In this document: positions 1-6,982 of the stretch, piece after piece
Numbering within the stretch: position 1 is the stretch's first letter
How the letters are laid out: every line of letters starts with the position of its first letter
From: Myxococcales bacterium UBA5297
GTDB taxonomy: Bacteria; Myxococcota; Myxococcia; Myxococcales; UBA5297
Length of the DNA stretch: 11,775 nucleotides
Direction: 5' to 3'
Assembly: GCA_002408385.1 (NCBI GenBank)
Contig: DHSB01000036.1
Coordinates: 1 to 11,775, forward strand
Program-made: the position numbers and the translations under genes
Notes under the pieces: model-generated
The model's database searches: none
The model's input: only the letters and a program-made list of their open reading frames with translations
What the model was told of the DNA's origin: nothing

Positions 1-53
1 CCGACCTTCGCCTTTGAGGGGTCCGCGCAAGCCCTGACCCCCGGCTGCAAACC

Positions 54-59
54 AAGGAG
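54..59 (+). promoter_or_regulatory. Shine-Dalgarno of the sctL-like gene
   Basis: AAGGAG lies six bases before the ATG at 66. It is a near-ideal ribosome binding site and fixes the start of the gene. No promoter is visible in the 53 bases before it, so the gene is probably transcribed with genes to the left of the window. Confidence 0.8.
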
Positions 60-65
60 CCTCCG

Positions 66-710
66 ATGGCCAGCAAGATCATCAAGGGTCAAGACTTCCC
101 CGAGCCGCTGCCCGAGCGCCCCTCCCTGCGCTCGAGCCGGCCCGGGGTCGTCGAGGCCGAGGTCTACGAGGCCCACCAGCACGCCAAGGAGATCATCGAG
201 AGCGCCGAGGCGCAGGCCGCCGAAATCCTCGCCACCGCCGAGGACGAGCGCGAAGCAGCCCTCGCCGAGGCCCGCGAGGCCGGCAAACAGGAGGGCCTTG
301 CGCAGATGACCGAGCTGCTCGTGCGCGCCCGACAGGAGGCCGCGGCGCTCATCGAGCGCAACGAGGAGGAGCTGGTCCGGCTGGCCCTGGTGTGTGCCGA
401 GAGGATCATCGGCCGCGCGCTGGAGCTGGACGCGAACCTCATCCTGGAGATCGCCACGCAGGCCATCGAGAGCGTGCGCCAGCAGCGCGAGCTGGTGCTG
501 AGGGTCCACCCGGACGACGCCCTGCGACTGCGCAACAGCCGCAAGAAGCTGATGGACCTGCTCGGGCGCACCAAGGACATCGCGGTGCGCGAGGACCCGG
601 AGATCGAGCGCGGCGGCTGCATCATCGAGACCGAAAACGGCACCGTCGACGCCCAGCTCAGCACGCAGATACGCATGCTCGAGGCCGCGCTGCTCGGCGA
701 CCGACGCTAG
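66..710 (+). CDS. sctL: SctL/FliH-family type III secretion stator protein
   Basis: A 214-residue protein of the HrpE/YscL/FliH family. These cytoplasmic proteins form the peripheral stalk that links the export ATPase (SctN/FliI) to the sorting platform and regulate it. Seen: an N-terminal KIIKG start, a Glu/Ala/Arg-rich helical stretch at about residues 38-105 that looks like coiled coil, and a C-terminal globular part at about 105-210. The latter ends in the family-typical pattern RGGCIIETENGTVDAQL (residues 182-198), followed by a QIRMLEAAL helix. Length fits SctL (about 200-230). The ATG has a good ribosome site. The gene points towards a minus-strand operon with which it converges, so any secretion cluster lies to the left. 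FliH of a flagellum is the main alternative. The short KIIKG N-terminus favours the non-flagellar type, but without the partner genes the distinction is inferred. Confidence 0.82.
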   Translation: MASKIIKGQDFPEPLPERPSLRSSRPGVVEAEVYEAHQHAKEIIESAEAQAAEILATAEDEREAALAEAREAGKQEGLAQMTELLVRARQEAAALIERNEEELVRLALVCAERIIGRALELDANLILEIATQAIESVRQQRELVLRVHPDDALRLRNSRKKLMDLLGRTKDIAVREDPEIERGGCIIETENGTVDAQLSTQIRMLEAALLGDRR

Positions 711-760
711 CGCACGGACCGCTGCTCGCGCCGCCCGCTCTTCTGTCTCGAAAAGCGCGC

Positions 761-796
761 GGGCCTTGGCCCCCGGTCAGCGCCGGGGCCCGGGCC
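761..796. terminator. GC-rich stem-loop between convergent genes
   Basis: The sequence GGCCCCCGG, a short TCAGCG-type loop, then CCGGGGCC, with outer GGGCC/GGCCC arms, forms a strong imperfect hairpin in the 216-bp gap between the convergent stator gene and TPR gene. Its place suits a shared transcription terminator, but neither side carries a clear T-run, so Rho-independent action is not proven. Nothing else is visible in 711-926. Confidence 0.35.
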
Positions 797-926
797 CTCT
801 GCTCCTTGCGTCGCCCGCTGAGGCCGACGGGTAACCGATGGCCGCCCGAGGGCTCGAAGCACGCCCCCCCGCCAGAGCCGGCGCCTCCGAGGCTCAGGGC
901 TCTCGGCGCTCACGGTGCAGCCTCGA

Positions 927-2252
927 TTAGCCGATCACCCGCTCTTGAAGCAGCCGGGCGAGGATGCGCGCGGTCTCGAGCCGGCTCATGCTCGACAGCG
1001 CGAAAAGGTCGTCGAACTCGACCTCGCCGTCGACCATCGCCAGCACGAATCCGGCGCGGTGGTCGAGGTTGAGCCAGACGATCTCGTCCGGGCGCATGCG
1101 CACCTTGGGCTTGGCGCGAAGGTCGCCGATCTTGCTCTCGTACATCGCGAGGAGCGTGTTCTCGCAGCGACTGACCAGGTCTCGCGCCGTCAGGTTCGAG
1201 GGATCGAGCGCGAGCACCTGCTCGGCGGCCTCGAGCGCGCCGCTGTGGTCGTCGAGGTCGAGCAGGTCGACGGCGCGCCGCAACAAGGAGGCAGCATCCG
1301 CGGGCGGCTCCTTCGGCGGCACGAGCGGCTCCGGAGGCTCGGAGCGTCCAAAGTGTGCGGCCAAGGGCGTGGATGCAGGCGCGGCGGCGGCATCGGCGGC
1401 CGGCGGCTGCTCGCCGGAGGGCATCGGCGTCGCGGCGCTCCCCCCCAGCGTGCCCCAGCCCGGGATCTCGCCCCCCGGCTCCCTGCTCGCGCGCGGGCCT
1501 TTTGGCGGGGCCACGGTCTCGGCGACGGCGACCGGGTGCGCGGGCGGGGCGCCGAAGCTGAAGGTCTCGAAAGCGCTGCTCGCCTGGTGCTTCGGCTGCG
1601 CCGCGGGCGCATCGACGCCAAGAGGGTTCTTGCCGGGTTCGGGCGGATCGTGGCGCACCCAGGGCGATCGCTTGTCCCCCCCGGCCGCCGCGGGCCTGCC
1701 ACCGAAGACAAGCGTGCTCGAGGGCGCCGGTGCGCATTCGGGCGACGTCGGGCCGAGCTGCTCTGCCCAGGAGTCCTCGAAACCTGAGCTGGCGGTCCCG
1801 AGGTCGGGCTCCCGGCTGCGGCCCGTTGCCCGCCTGGCAGTCTTCGCCCGCGGGACCCCGCTGGACGCGGGTGCAGCTTCGGTCGTCGAGCCCAGCGAAG
1901 GCCCAGGGACCGGCTCTTCGGTCGCGGCAGGCGAGCCCGCCTGCGGCGAGATCATTGAAAGAGGGGTGAGCTCCGACTCGGCCGAGCCGCCGCCGAAGAA
2001 GGGGCTTGGCGTAAGCGCGACCGGTCCGCTCTGCTTCCCCTCGGGCCGCGCGAAAGGGCTCTTCTTCTTGCCCGCCACCGCGTGGTCGAGCGCTCCGGAG
2101 ACGAGCAGGTTGTCGAGGTAGGTGCGCGCGCGCTTGTTCTGCGGATCGAGCCCGAGCGCCTCCTGCCAGGCCTGCGCCGCACCCGCCGGGTCTCCCGACA
2201 GCTTGCGCCTCAGGCCTTCCTGAATCAGCTCGGTGACACGGTCAACCGGCAT
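927..2252 (-). CDS. TPR protein with long disordered linker and C-terminal winged-helix-like segment
   Basis: A 441-residue protein, last gene of the J-protein/Hsp70 operon. It begins with a TPR-like helical pair (about residues 7-55: EGLRRKLSGDPAGAAQAWQEA, then ALGLDPQNKRARTYL). A Pro/Ala/Ser/Gly-rich, probably disordered stretch spans about 56-318. A second TPR-like unit follows at 320-365 (AVDLLDLDDHSGALEAAEQV, then LALDPSNLTARDL). The C-terminal 50 residues (about 389-441) contain AGFVLAMVDGEVEFDDLF and RLETARILARLLQERVI, a pattern resembling the small winged-helix-like segments at the ends of many myxobacterial DUF4388/TPR proteins. No signal peptide, membrane segment or catalytic motif is visible, so it should be a cytoplasmic scaffold or adaptor. 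The ATG is 39 bp after the Hsp70 stop, with GAGG about ten bases before it. Its exact function is not recognised. Confidence 0.75.
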   Translation of the reverse strand: MPVDRVTELIQEGLRRKLSGDPAGAAQAWQEALGLDPQNKRARTYLDNLLVSGALDHAVAGKKKSPFARPEGKQSGPVALTPSPFFGGGSAESELTPLSMISPQAGSPAATEEPVPGPSLGSTTEAAPASSGVPRAKTARRATGRSREPDLGTASSGFEDSWAEQLGPTSPECAPAPSSTLVFGGRPAAAGGDKRSPWVRHDPPEPGKNPLGVDAPAAQPKHQASSAFETFSFGAPPAHPVAVAETVAPPKGPRASREPGGEIPGWGTLGGSAATPMPSGEQPPAADAAAAPASTPLAAHFGRSEPPEPLVPPKEPPADAASLLRRAVDLLDLDDHSGALEAAEQVLALDPSNLTARDLVSRCENTLLAMYESKIGDLRAKPKVRMRPDEIVWLNLDHRAGFVLAMVDGEVEFDDLFALSSMSRLETARILARLLQERVIG

Positions 2253-2267
2253 GGGCTCTAAACCTCG

Positions 2268-2283
2268 CGGCCGCCTTCGGCCG
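2268..2283. repeat. Short perfect hairpin in the Hsp70-TPR gene gap
   Basis: CGGCCG, a four-base loop, then CGGCCG form a six-pair perfect stem in the 39-bp gap between the Hsp70 stop and the TPR protein start. In the transcript it sits just upstream of the likely ribosome site, so it could shield the 3' end of the upstream cistron or tune expression of the last gene. That role is inferred from position only. Confidence 0.4.
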
Positions 2284-2291
2284 GGGAGTCG

Positions 2292-4133
2292 TCAGGCATG
2301 CGTTCCCAGGCGCGCGACGACGCCGCGCACCGCGGCGATGGTCCGGGTCAGCTCGTCCTGCGCCGCGACGACCTCCTTCAAGCTCCCGCTCGCGCTCGCC
2401 GACTGCGCCTTGCGAATCTGGCCCTGGGCCTTGGCGAACACCTCCGGCCCCACGGCGGCCTGCTTCACGAGGTTTTCCAGAGCCGGCAGGATGCCCTCGA
2501 GCTCGAGGATAAGGCCGCTCACCTCGTGCCTCTTCGCCTTGGCCTGCTCGTCGACGTGCGCCTCGAGCATGTAGTCCTGCTGCTCTTCGATGATCTTCTT
2601 GAGCTCGTCCTGCGTCAGGCCGCCCGAGGCGGTCACGGTGATCGACTGGCGCTGGCCGGTCGCGGTGTCCTTGGCCGTCGCCGAGACGATGCCGTCGGCG
2701 CTGATGTCGAAGCTGACGGCTATCTCCACCTCGCCCCGGCGCGCGGCCCGCAACCCGGAGAGCACGAACTCGCCGAGCAGCTCGTTGTCGGTGGCCACCT
2801 CGCTCTCGCCCTGCAGGACCATGATGCGCACCACGGTCTGGAAGTCCTTCGAGGTCGCGAACAGCTCGGTCGCCGAGGTCGGCACCGTCGTGTTCTTGGC
2901 GACGAGCTGACGCGCGTAGCCGCCGGCGATGGCCACCCCGAGCGCCTGCGGGGTGACGTCGAGCAGCACGACGCTGGCCGCCTCCTCGACCAGCGCATGG
3001 GCCTGGAGGGCCGCGCCCAGCGCGACGACCTCGTCCGGATGCACGCCCTTGCTCGGCTCGCGGCCGAACAGCTCCTTGACCGCGGCGGCGACCTTGGGCA
3101 TGCGGGTCATGCCGCCGACGAGCACGACCTCCTTGACCTCGCGCGGCCTGGTGCCCGCCTCTTCGAGCGTCAGGCGCGTGCGCTCGATGCAGCGCTCGAC
3201 CAGGTCCTTGGTCAGCTCCTCGAGCTTCTCGCGCGTCAGGGTCCTTTGCAGGTGCAGCGCGCTCTTGCCGTTGGGCGGGGTGAAGATGAACGGCAGGTTG
3301 ATCTCGGCCTCGCGGGTCGCCGACAGCTCGCACTTGGCCTTCTCGGCCGCCTCCTTGAGCCGCTGCAGCGCCATCTTGTCTTCGCGAAGGTCGGCCCCGT
3401 TCTCCTTGGCGAACCCGAAGGCGAGCCACTCGATGATGCGGTTGTCGAAGTCCTCGCCGCCCAGGTAGGTGTCGCCGCCGGTGGCAAGGACCTCGAAGAC
3501 CCCGCCGGAGACCTGCAACACCGAGATGTCGAAGGTGCCGCCGCCCAGGTCGAAGACCGCGATGCGCCCCTCGACCTGCTTGCTCATGCCGTAGGCGAGC
3601 GCCGCGGCGGTCGGCTCGTTGATGATGCGCAACACGTCGAGCCCGGCGATCTTGCCCGCGTCCTTGGTCGCCTGCCGCTGCCCGTCGTTGAAGTAGGCGG
3701 GCACGGTGATGACGGCCTTGCGCACCGGCTGGCCGAGGTAGGCCTCGGCGTCGGCCTTCAGCTCGGCGAGGACCATCGCCGACAGCTCCGGCGGCGAGTA
3801 GAGCTTGCTCGCGAGCGGGATGCGCACGTCGTCGTGGCCGCCGTCGGACACCTGGTAGGGAAGGACCTTGAGGGCCTCCTGGACCTGCGGGTTGGAGAAC
3901 CTGCGCCCGATGAGCCGCTTGACCGCATAGGCGGTGTTGGCCGCGTTGGTGACCGCCTGGCGCTTGGCGATGACGCCCACCAGCCGCTTGCCATTGGGAG
4001 CGACGGCGACGACCGAGGGCGTCAGGGTGTGCCCGGCGCGGTTCTTGATGACCGTCGGCTGCCCATTCTGCATGGTGGCGACCACGCTGTTGGTGGTCCC
4101 CAGGTCAATGCCGATGACGGGCTCGCGAACCAT
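2292..4133 (-). CDS. Hsp70 (DnaK-family) molecular chaperone
   Basis: A 613-residue cytoplasmic Hsp70, an ATP-driven chaperone that binds exposed hydrophobic peptides and is stimulated by J proteins. All nucleotide-binding signatures are present: GIDLGTTNS (phosphate 1, residues 8-16), ITVPAYFND (142-150), [11 protein letters not shown] (172-182), FDLGGGTFD (194-202, phosphate 2), [11 protein letters not shown] (336-346, adenosine). The interdomain linker VVLLDVTP (388-395) is followed by QALGV. The substrate-binding domain runs from about 396 and the helical lid from about 505 to the end. It is shorter than canonical DnaK (about 640): the acidic disordered tail is missing and the protein ends GTHA. 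The ATG lies 14 bp after the stop of the J-protein gene, whose TGA is part of the TGAGGAG ribosome site, so translation is probably coupled. No grpE is adjacent. It is likely a specialised paralogue, not the housekeeping DnaK (inference). Confidence 0.93.
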   Translation of the reverse strand: MVREPVIGIDLGTTNSVVATMQNGQPTVIKNRAGHTLTPSVVAVAPNGKRLVGVIAKRQAVTNAANTAYAVKRLIGRRFSNPQVQEALKVLPYQVSDGGHDDVRIPLASKLYSPPELSAMVLAELKADAEAYLGQPVRKAVITVPAYFNDGQRQATKDAGKIAGLDVLRIINEPTAAALAYGMSKQVEGRIAVFDLGGGTFDISVLQVSGGVFEVLATGGDTYLGGEDFDNRIIEWLAFGFAKENGADLREDKMALQRLKEAAEKAKCELSATREAEINLPFIFTPPNGKSALHLQRTLTREKLEELTKDLVERCIERTRLTLEEAGTRPREVKEVVLVGGMTRMPKVAAAVKELFGREPSKGVHPDEVVALGAALQAHALVEEAASVVLLDVTPQALGVAIAGGYARQLVAKNTTVPTSATELFATSKDFQTVVRIMVLQGESEVATDNELLGEFVLSGLRAARRGEVEIAVSFDISADGIVSATAKDTATGQRQSITVTASGGLTQDELKKIIEEQQDYMLEAHVDEQAKAKRHEVSGLILELEGILPALENLVKQAAVGPEVFAKAQGQIRKAQSASASGSLKEVVAAQDELTRTIAAVRGVVARLGTHA

Positions 4134-4141
4134 GCGTTGGC

Positions 4142-4150
4142 GGCTCCTCA
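4142..4150 (-). promoter_or_regulatory. Ribosome site overlapping the upstream stop codon
   Basis: On the minus strand the J-protein gene stops with TGA and the very same bases begin TGAGGAG, about a dozen bases before the Hsp70 ATG at 4133. A terminating ribosome would uncover or directly reload this site, which argues for coupled production of the J protein and its Hsp70. Confidence 0.6.
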
Positions 4151-5473
4151 GGAGATGATCGTCGTCTTGACCTTCAACCGGCGCATCTGGTCTTTGGCGA
4201 CCGGGTCGTCGGGCCGCAGCTTGAGAGCCTGCTCGTAGACGCGGATGGCGTTCTTCTCGAGCCCGGCGCGCACCAAGATGGCGGCGAAGGTGAGGTGGTA
4301 TTCGGCGTTCTCCGGTGCCAGCTCGGTCGCGCGGCGGGCGAGCAGGTGCGCCTCCTTGAGCGCCTCCAGCTTGTCCGACTGCATCAGCATGCGGGCGAGC
4401 CGGTGGCTGTACGCCGCGTTGTCCGGGGCGAGCGAGACCGCCTTGCGCATCTGGGCGAGGGCCCGAGCCGAGTCGCCGAGGGTCTCGCTGCTGATCGCGT
4501 CGTCGTACTCGGCCTCGGCCAGGCCGCGATCGTCGCCGCGCTTCGCCTCGGCGAGCAGCTTGGCGACCTGCGCGTCCTTCGGCTCGAGCTGCGAGGCGAG
4601 GTTCAGGTCGGTCAGGGCCTTGCCCCAGTCGCCCTTGGCAATCGCCTGGCGCCCGCTGGAGACGAGGTCGTTGAACTTGGTGCGCTTGGCCAGATAGGGG
4701 TGGCGCGCCAGGCGAGCGCGTCGCTCGGGGGCCCGAGGATCGTGTCGGGGAGCCGGCTCGGGCGGGGCGAGCTCGGGGTGCGCCTTGAGGTAGGCCTTGC
4801 GCTTGTCCGGGTCGCTCAGGACGCTCTGCGCCTCGGTCAAGTGCTTGAAAACCCTGTCGATGCGCCCCTTGAAGCTCCCGAGCGACTTGCCGAAGAACCG
4901 GTCGGGGTGAAAGCGCTTGGTCAGCTCGTAGTAGGCCTTCTTGACCGCCGCGGGATCAGCGCCGGGCGCAAGGCCCAGGATCTGGAAATGGTTGGCGGCC
5001 ATCAGCTTCGCTTCGAGCTCGAGGATCTCGCGCTTGCGCGCCTCGTCGATCTCGACGTTCTCGGCCATCGCCGCCAGGTCGATAGGGGTGACGCGCGTCG
5101 GCCCGCTCGCGAGCGGCCTCGAGGGGGGCAGCGGAGTGGGCGAGGTGCGCGCCGGAGGGATTGCATTCGTCGGAGAGGAGCGAGTCCGAGGCACAGCCAC
5201 GCTCGCAGTGTTCCACCCCTCGGGCAGGCGCGAGGCCTGCTTGAGGGCACCGGGGTGAATGACGCCCCGGAGGCGCAGGCCGAGCAACAGCGCGATGGCC
5301 TTCGGCTCGGGCAACCCGCAACGTTCGATAACCTCGCCCAGGCGCGCCCCGGCCCCCGCGCACGAGACGAGCTTCTGCTCCTCGCGGGTCAGGCCCCGTT
5401 GCCCCGCATCGGGGGCGGCGTGGATGGTCGATTCCCGGGTGCCAAGCCCGCTGATGAACTCCGAACTGCTCAC
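4148..5473 (-). CDS. J-domain protein with TPR repeats (Hsp70 co-chaperone)
   Basis: A 441-residue cytoplasmic co-chaperone. The J domain is internal, at about residues 161-229: it starts NHFQILGL, has the invariant HPD triad at about 189-191 (RFHPDRFFG) that triggers Hsp70 ATP hydrolysis, and ends [11 protein letters not shown]. Before it are a winged-helix-like N-terminus (about 29-74, [10 protein letters not shown] to RLRGVI) and a Pro/Ser/Thr-rich linker (about 90-130). After it come several TPR units: [59 protein letters not shown] and [18 protein letters not shown]. There is no G/F region or zinc-finger domain, so it is not canonical DnaJ; the TPRs probably bind the client. The first codons read TTG GTG; AGAGGG lies too close to the TTG, so GTG at 5473 is preferred. 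It is the first gene of the operon and sits 14 bp before the Hsp70 gene, its presumed partner. Confidence 0.9.
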   Translation of the reverse strand: MSSSEFISGLGTRESTIHAAPDAGQRGLTREEQKLVSCAGAGARLGEVIERCGLPEPKAIALLLGLRLRGVIHPGALKQASRLPEGWNTASVAVPRTRSSPTNAIPPARTSPTPLPPSRPLASGPTRVTPIDLAAMAENVEIDEARKREILELEAKLMAANHFQILGLAPGADPAAVKKAYYELTKRFHPDRFFGKSLGSFKGRIDRVFKHLTEAQSVLSDPDKRKAYLKAHPELAPPEPAPRHDPRAPERRARLARHPYLAKRTKFNDLVSSGRQAIAKGDWGKALTDLNLASQLEPKDAQVAKLLAEAKRGDDRGLAEAEYDDAISSETLGDSARALAQMRKAVSLAPDNAAYSHRLARMLMQSDKLEALKEAHLLARRATELAPENAEYHLTFAAILVRAGLEKNAIRVYEQALKLRPDDPVAKDQMRRLKVKTTIIS

Positions 5474-5510
5474 CAAGCCCTCTGCTCAGACGTGAAAAAG
5501 ATGGTTGCAG

Positions 5511-5539
5511 ATCATAGGTCGGCCGAAAAAAGCGGTCAA
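5511..5539 (-). promoter_or_regulatory. Sigma-70-type promoter of the J-protein/Hsp70/TPR operon
   Basis: On the minus strand TTGACC (5539-5534) and TATGAT (5516-5511) are separated by exactly 17 bases. Each hexamer differs from the consensus at one position. The spacer has an unusual T6 run in this GC-rich genome. Transcription would start near 5504 and give a leader of about 30 bases before the GTG at 5473. No inverted CIRCE-like repeat of heat-shock operons is visible. Confidence 0.7.
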
Positions 5540-5842
5540 ATTCTCGCGGGTTCCACGACCGGAAGGCCGGGCTGCGGCTCAAGAAGTCAGGTTCGCGACA
5601 ACCCGCCGCCCTACCGGGGGCCACGAAAGCAAACCGCCTGAACTTGCGGCACTTTTCGGCTCGCGGACCAAGCGAGCCGCGCGGGCTGGAGCGAGCCGGC
5701 CGGCGCTTTTGCCGATTCCTGGGCACAAGGAGCGTTTCTCGAATTGGGAGCGACCCGCCCGTTCCGAGTGCCGATTTCGGCCCCGAGGCGGGAAACGCGA
5801 GGCTCGAGGGTCGGCGCGGGGAAGCGAGTCTTCGACTAGGCC

Positions 5843-5878
5843 GAGCCCGCCCCCGGCTGTGGTCGGGGGGGGCGGCTC
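5843..5878. repeat. GC stem-loop with G8 run
   Basis: GAGCC/GGCTC outer arms (5843-5847 with 5874-5878) continue, past one bulged C, into a six-pair GCCCCC/GGGGGC-type stem that uses an eight-G run at 5865-5872. It is a very stable hairpin in untranslated sequence. Its function is unknown; it could be a structured RNA end, a polymerase block, or chance in GC-rich DNA. Confidence 0.4.
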
Positions 5879-5912
5879 CCGAGGCACGGGGCTGCTTTCC
5901 CGCCCCGGCGAC

Positions 5913-5942
5913 GCTCCTGCCCCTTGGCAAGGGGGCAAGAGC
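5913..5942 (-). terminator. Stem-loop downstream of the exported-protein gene
   Basis: GCTC, TGCCCC and TT pair with AA, GGGGCA and GAGC around a GGC loop, with one mismatch and one bulged G. It starts about 62 bases after the stop codon of the minus-strand gene at 6005, where a terminator would be expected. On the minus strand no T-run follows; on the plus strand CTTTT follows eight bases later. Termination is therefore only a possibility. Confidence 0.35.
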
Positions 5943-6004
5943 GCTCGGCTTTTCGACAGACTCGGGCGAAGAGTGCCCGCGGGGCGGTCTGCTGACGCGG
6001 TTCG

Positions 6005-6706
6005 TCAGAGCTTGCTCTGGGCTCCGGTCAGACCGAAGTCGAGCAGCTCGACCGTCCACTCACCGTCGTTCGAGAGGCCTTTGACGCTGCCGTTGACCGG
6101 GACCGCCGGGTGGAACCAGCTCGTCGTGTCCTTGCTGACCGGGCCGACCACGGCCTTGGCCGCCACCTTGGCGCACCCGCGGAAGGTGCCGGCCGGGACC
6201 GTAGCGTCCTCCACCTGCTCGGCATCGACCGCAGCGACGACCACGCCCTGGGCGAAGGACTTCATCAGGTTCTTGGTGAGCCGGGTGCCCGGATCGTTGC
6301 TGGTGAAGTCGAAGACCTCCTGCGGCTGGTCATCGGTCTTCGAGACCATCTTCTGCATCGCCTCGACCGCCTCCTGAGGCGTGCGAGGCATCTTCGCGTA
6401 GAGAACCTTGCTGAGGGTGTGGCGGTAGTAGTCCTGCGTCTCGGTCTCGACCCAGAGCGCCTCGCCCTCGCGGCCGACGACGCTGACGCGCTGGATCGAC
6501 GGCTGCTGCTTGGAGTCGGTGATCTTCAATAGGACCCACTGCCCGACCTCCCAAGGCATCGGCTCGTAGGCCGCGGGCGCCGCGAGGTCGTGGCCGGCCT
6601 TGACCGAGGCGAGCAGCGCGTCGGTCGCCTGCTGCATCTGCGGGTTGATGGAAGGAGCGCAGGAAACGCCCGCCAGGCACATCAGCACAACGGCTCGCTT
6701 CATCAT
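6005..6706 (-). CDS. Small exported protein, probable lipoprotein, function unknown
   Basis: A 233-residue protein starting MMKRAVVLMCLAGVSCAPS. It has a short positively charged and hydrophobic signal peptide ending in a cysteine (about residue 16), as in lipoproteins sorted to the inner or outer membrane. The lipobox reads GVSC with Gly at -3, where Leu is usual, so lipidation is likely but not certain. The mature part has alternating strands (VGQWVLLKITDSK, QRVSVVGREGEALWVETE), a KMPRTPQEAVEAMQKM helix, and a beta-rich end (SVKGLSNDGEWTVELLDFGL). No enzyme motif or repeat is visible and no family was recognised. The ATG at 6706 is chosen because GGGAGG lies eight bases upstream; a longer frame back to 6811 has no ribosome site and would bury the signal peptide. 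The gene appears monocistronic, with hairpins on the far side of its stop. Confidence 0.75.
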   Translation of the reverse strand: MMKRAVVLMCLAGVSCAPSINPQMQQATDALLASVKAGHDLAAPAAYEPMPWEVGQWVLLKITDSKQQPSIQRVSVVGREGEALWVETETQDYYRHTLSKVLYAKMPRTPQEAVEAMQKMVSKTDDQPQEVFDFTSNDPGTRLTKNLMKSFAQGVVVAAVDAEQVEDATVPAGTFRGCAKVAAKAVVGPVSKDTTSWFHPAVPVNGSVKGLSNDGEWTVELLDFGLTGAQSKL

Positions 6707-6737
6707 TTCTCTGACCTCCCTTTGAGTTTGGGCGGAA

Positions 6738-6766
6738 TGGATAGCGCGGGAGGCACCCGGGCACAA
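6738..6766 (-). promoter_or_regulatory. Weak promoter candidate for the exported-protein gene
   Basis: On the minus strand TTGTGC (6766-6761) and TATCCA (6743-6738) are 17 bases apart, with an expected start near 6731, about 25 bases before the ATG. Each hexamer matches consensus at only three positions, so the call rests mainly on spacing and place. Confidence 0.3.
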
Positions 6767-6836
6767 GCGACCCGCGAATTGCGGGCCCCTCCAGGTCTGT
6801 CGCGCAATCACCCCCCCCTCGGCTCGCCACCTTTGG

Positions 6837-6909
6837 TCACCCCCGAGCGAAGTCGAGAGGCCCCGAGCGACAGCCTCCCGAAGGACGAGGGAGGCGGAAT
6901 CAAGAGGGC
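6837..6909 (+). repeat. Modular hairpin repeat, copy 1
   Basis: It begins TCACCCCCGAGCGAAGTCGAG. Next comes a perfect seven-pair stem, GCCTCCC (6873-6879), loop GAAGGACGA, GGGAGGC (6889-6895), and it ends GGAATCAAGAGGGC. From GCCTCCC through the stem and into the tail it matches copy 2 (reverse strand, 7896-7946) at 26 of 29 positions. It lies downstream of the arginase-like gene. The head and tail resemble the dispersed CCTGAGCGAAGTCGAAGG-type intergenic repeats seen in many bacterial genomes. Confidence 0.65.
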
Positions 6910-6925
6910 CTCGACTTCGGCCTGC

Positions 6926-6949
6926 CCCGAGCCTTTCGAGGGGCTCGGG
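6926..6949 (-). terminator. Stem-loop downstream of the arginase-like gene
   Basis: CCCGAGCC, an eight-base loop, then GGCTCGGG form a perfect eight-pair stem starting 34 bases after the stop of the minus-strand gene at 6983. No T-run follows on the minus strand. It could end transcription or simply be another member of the local hairpin-repeat family. Confidence 0.4.
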
Positions 6950-6982
6950 CTGCCCGGCTCTCGCTCGAAGGATTCTTCGACA

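Larger units (their letters stand above)
5477..6004. other. 528-bp gene-poor spacer with strong hairpins
   Basis: This stretch lies between the J-protein gene and the small exported-protein gene, both on the minus strand. It holds the operon promoter at its left end and two strong stem-loops (5843-5878 and 5913-5942). The open frames crossing it lack ribosome sites and family resemblance and have arginine/proline-rich compositions typical of GC-rich non-coding DNA. Between 5540 and 5842 nothing recognisable was seen. Confidence 0.55.

Noticed and set aside
1..37. 3' end of an upstream gene (stops at 15-17 or 35-37 on the plus strand)
   Set aside because: Too few codons to tell which frame, if any, is coding.
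2298..4238. 646-residue open frame on the plus strand opposite the Hsp70 gene
   Set aside because: It is the antisense shadow of a gene with complete Hsp70 signatures. Its His/Leu/Arg/Gly-rich composition and lack of a ribosome site are typical of GC-rich antisense frames.
5477..5640. CIRCE-type or other heat-shock operator before the chaperone operon
   Set aside because: No TTAGCACTC-type inverted repeat is present; the visible promoter is sigma-70-like.
4295..5641. 448-residue plus-strand frame opposite the J-protein gene
   Set aside because: Antisense shadow of a gene with a clear J domain and TPRs; no ribosome site and arbitrary composition.
6810..6820. C8 homopolymer as a phase-variable tract
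   Set aside because: It lies in non-coding sequence well upstream of the exported-protein gene and outside its promoter candidate, so a switching role is not supported.
6707..6982. RiPP precursor or other small gene next to the arginase-like gene
   Set aside because: The flanks are filled by hairpin repeats; no short frame with a ribosome site and a peptide-like leader was found on either side.
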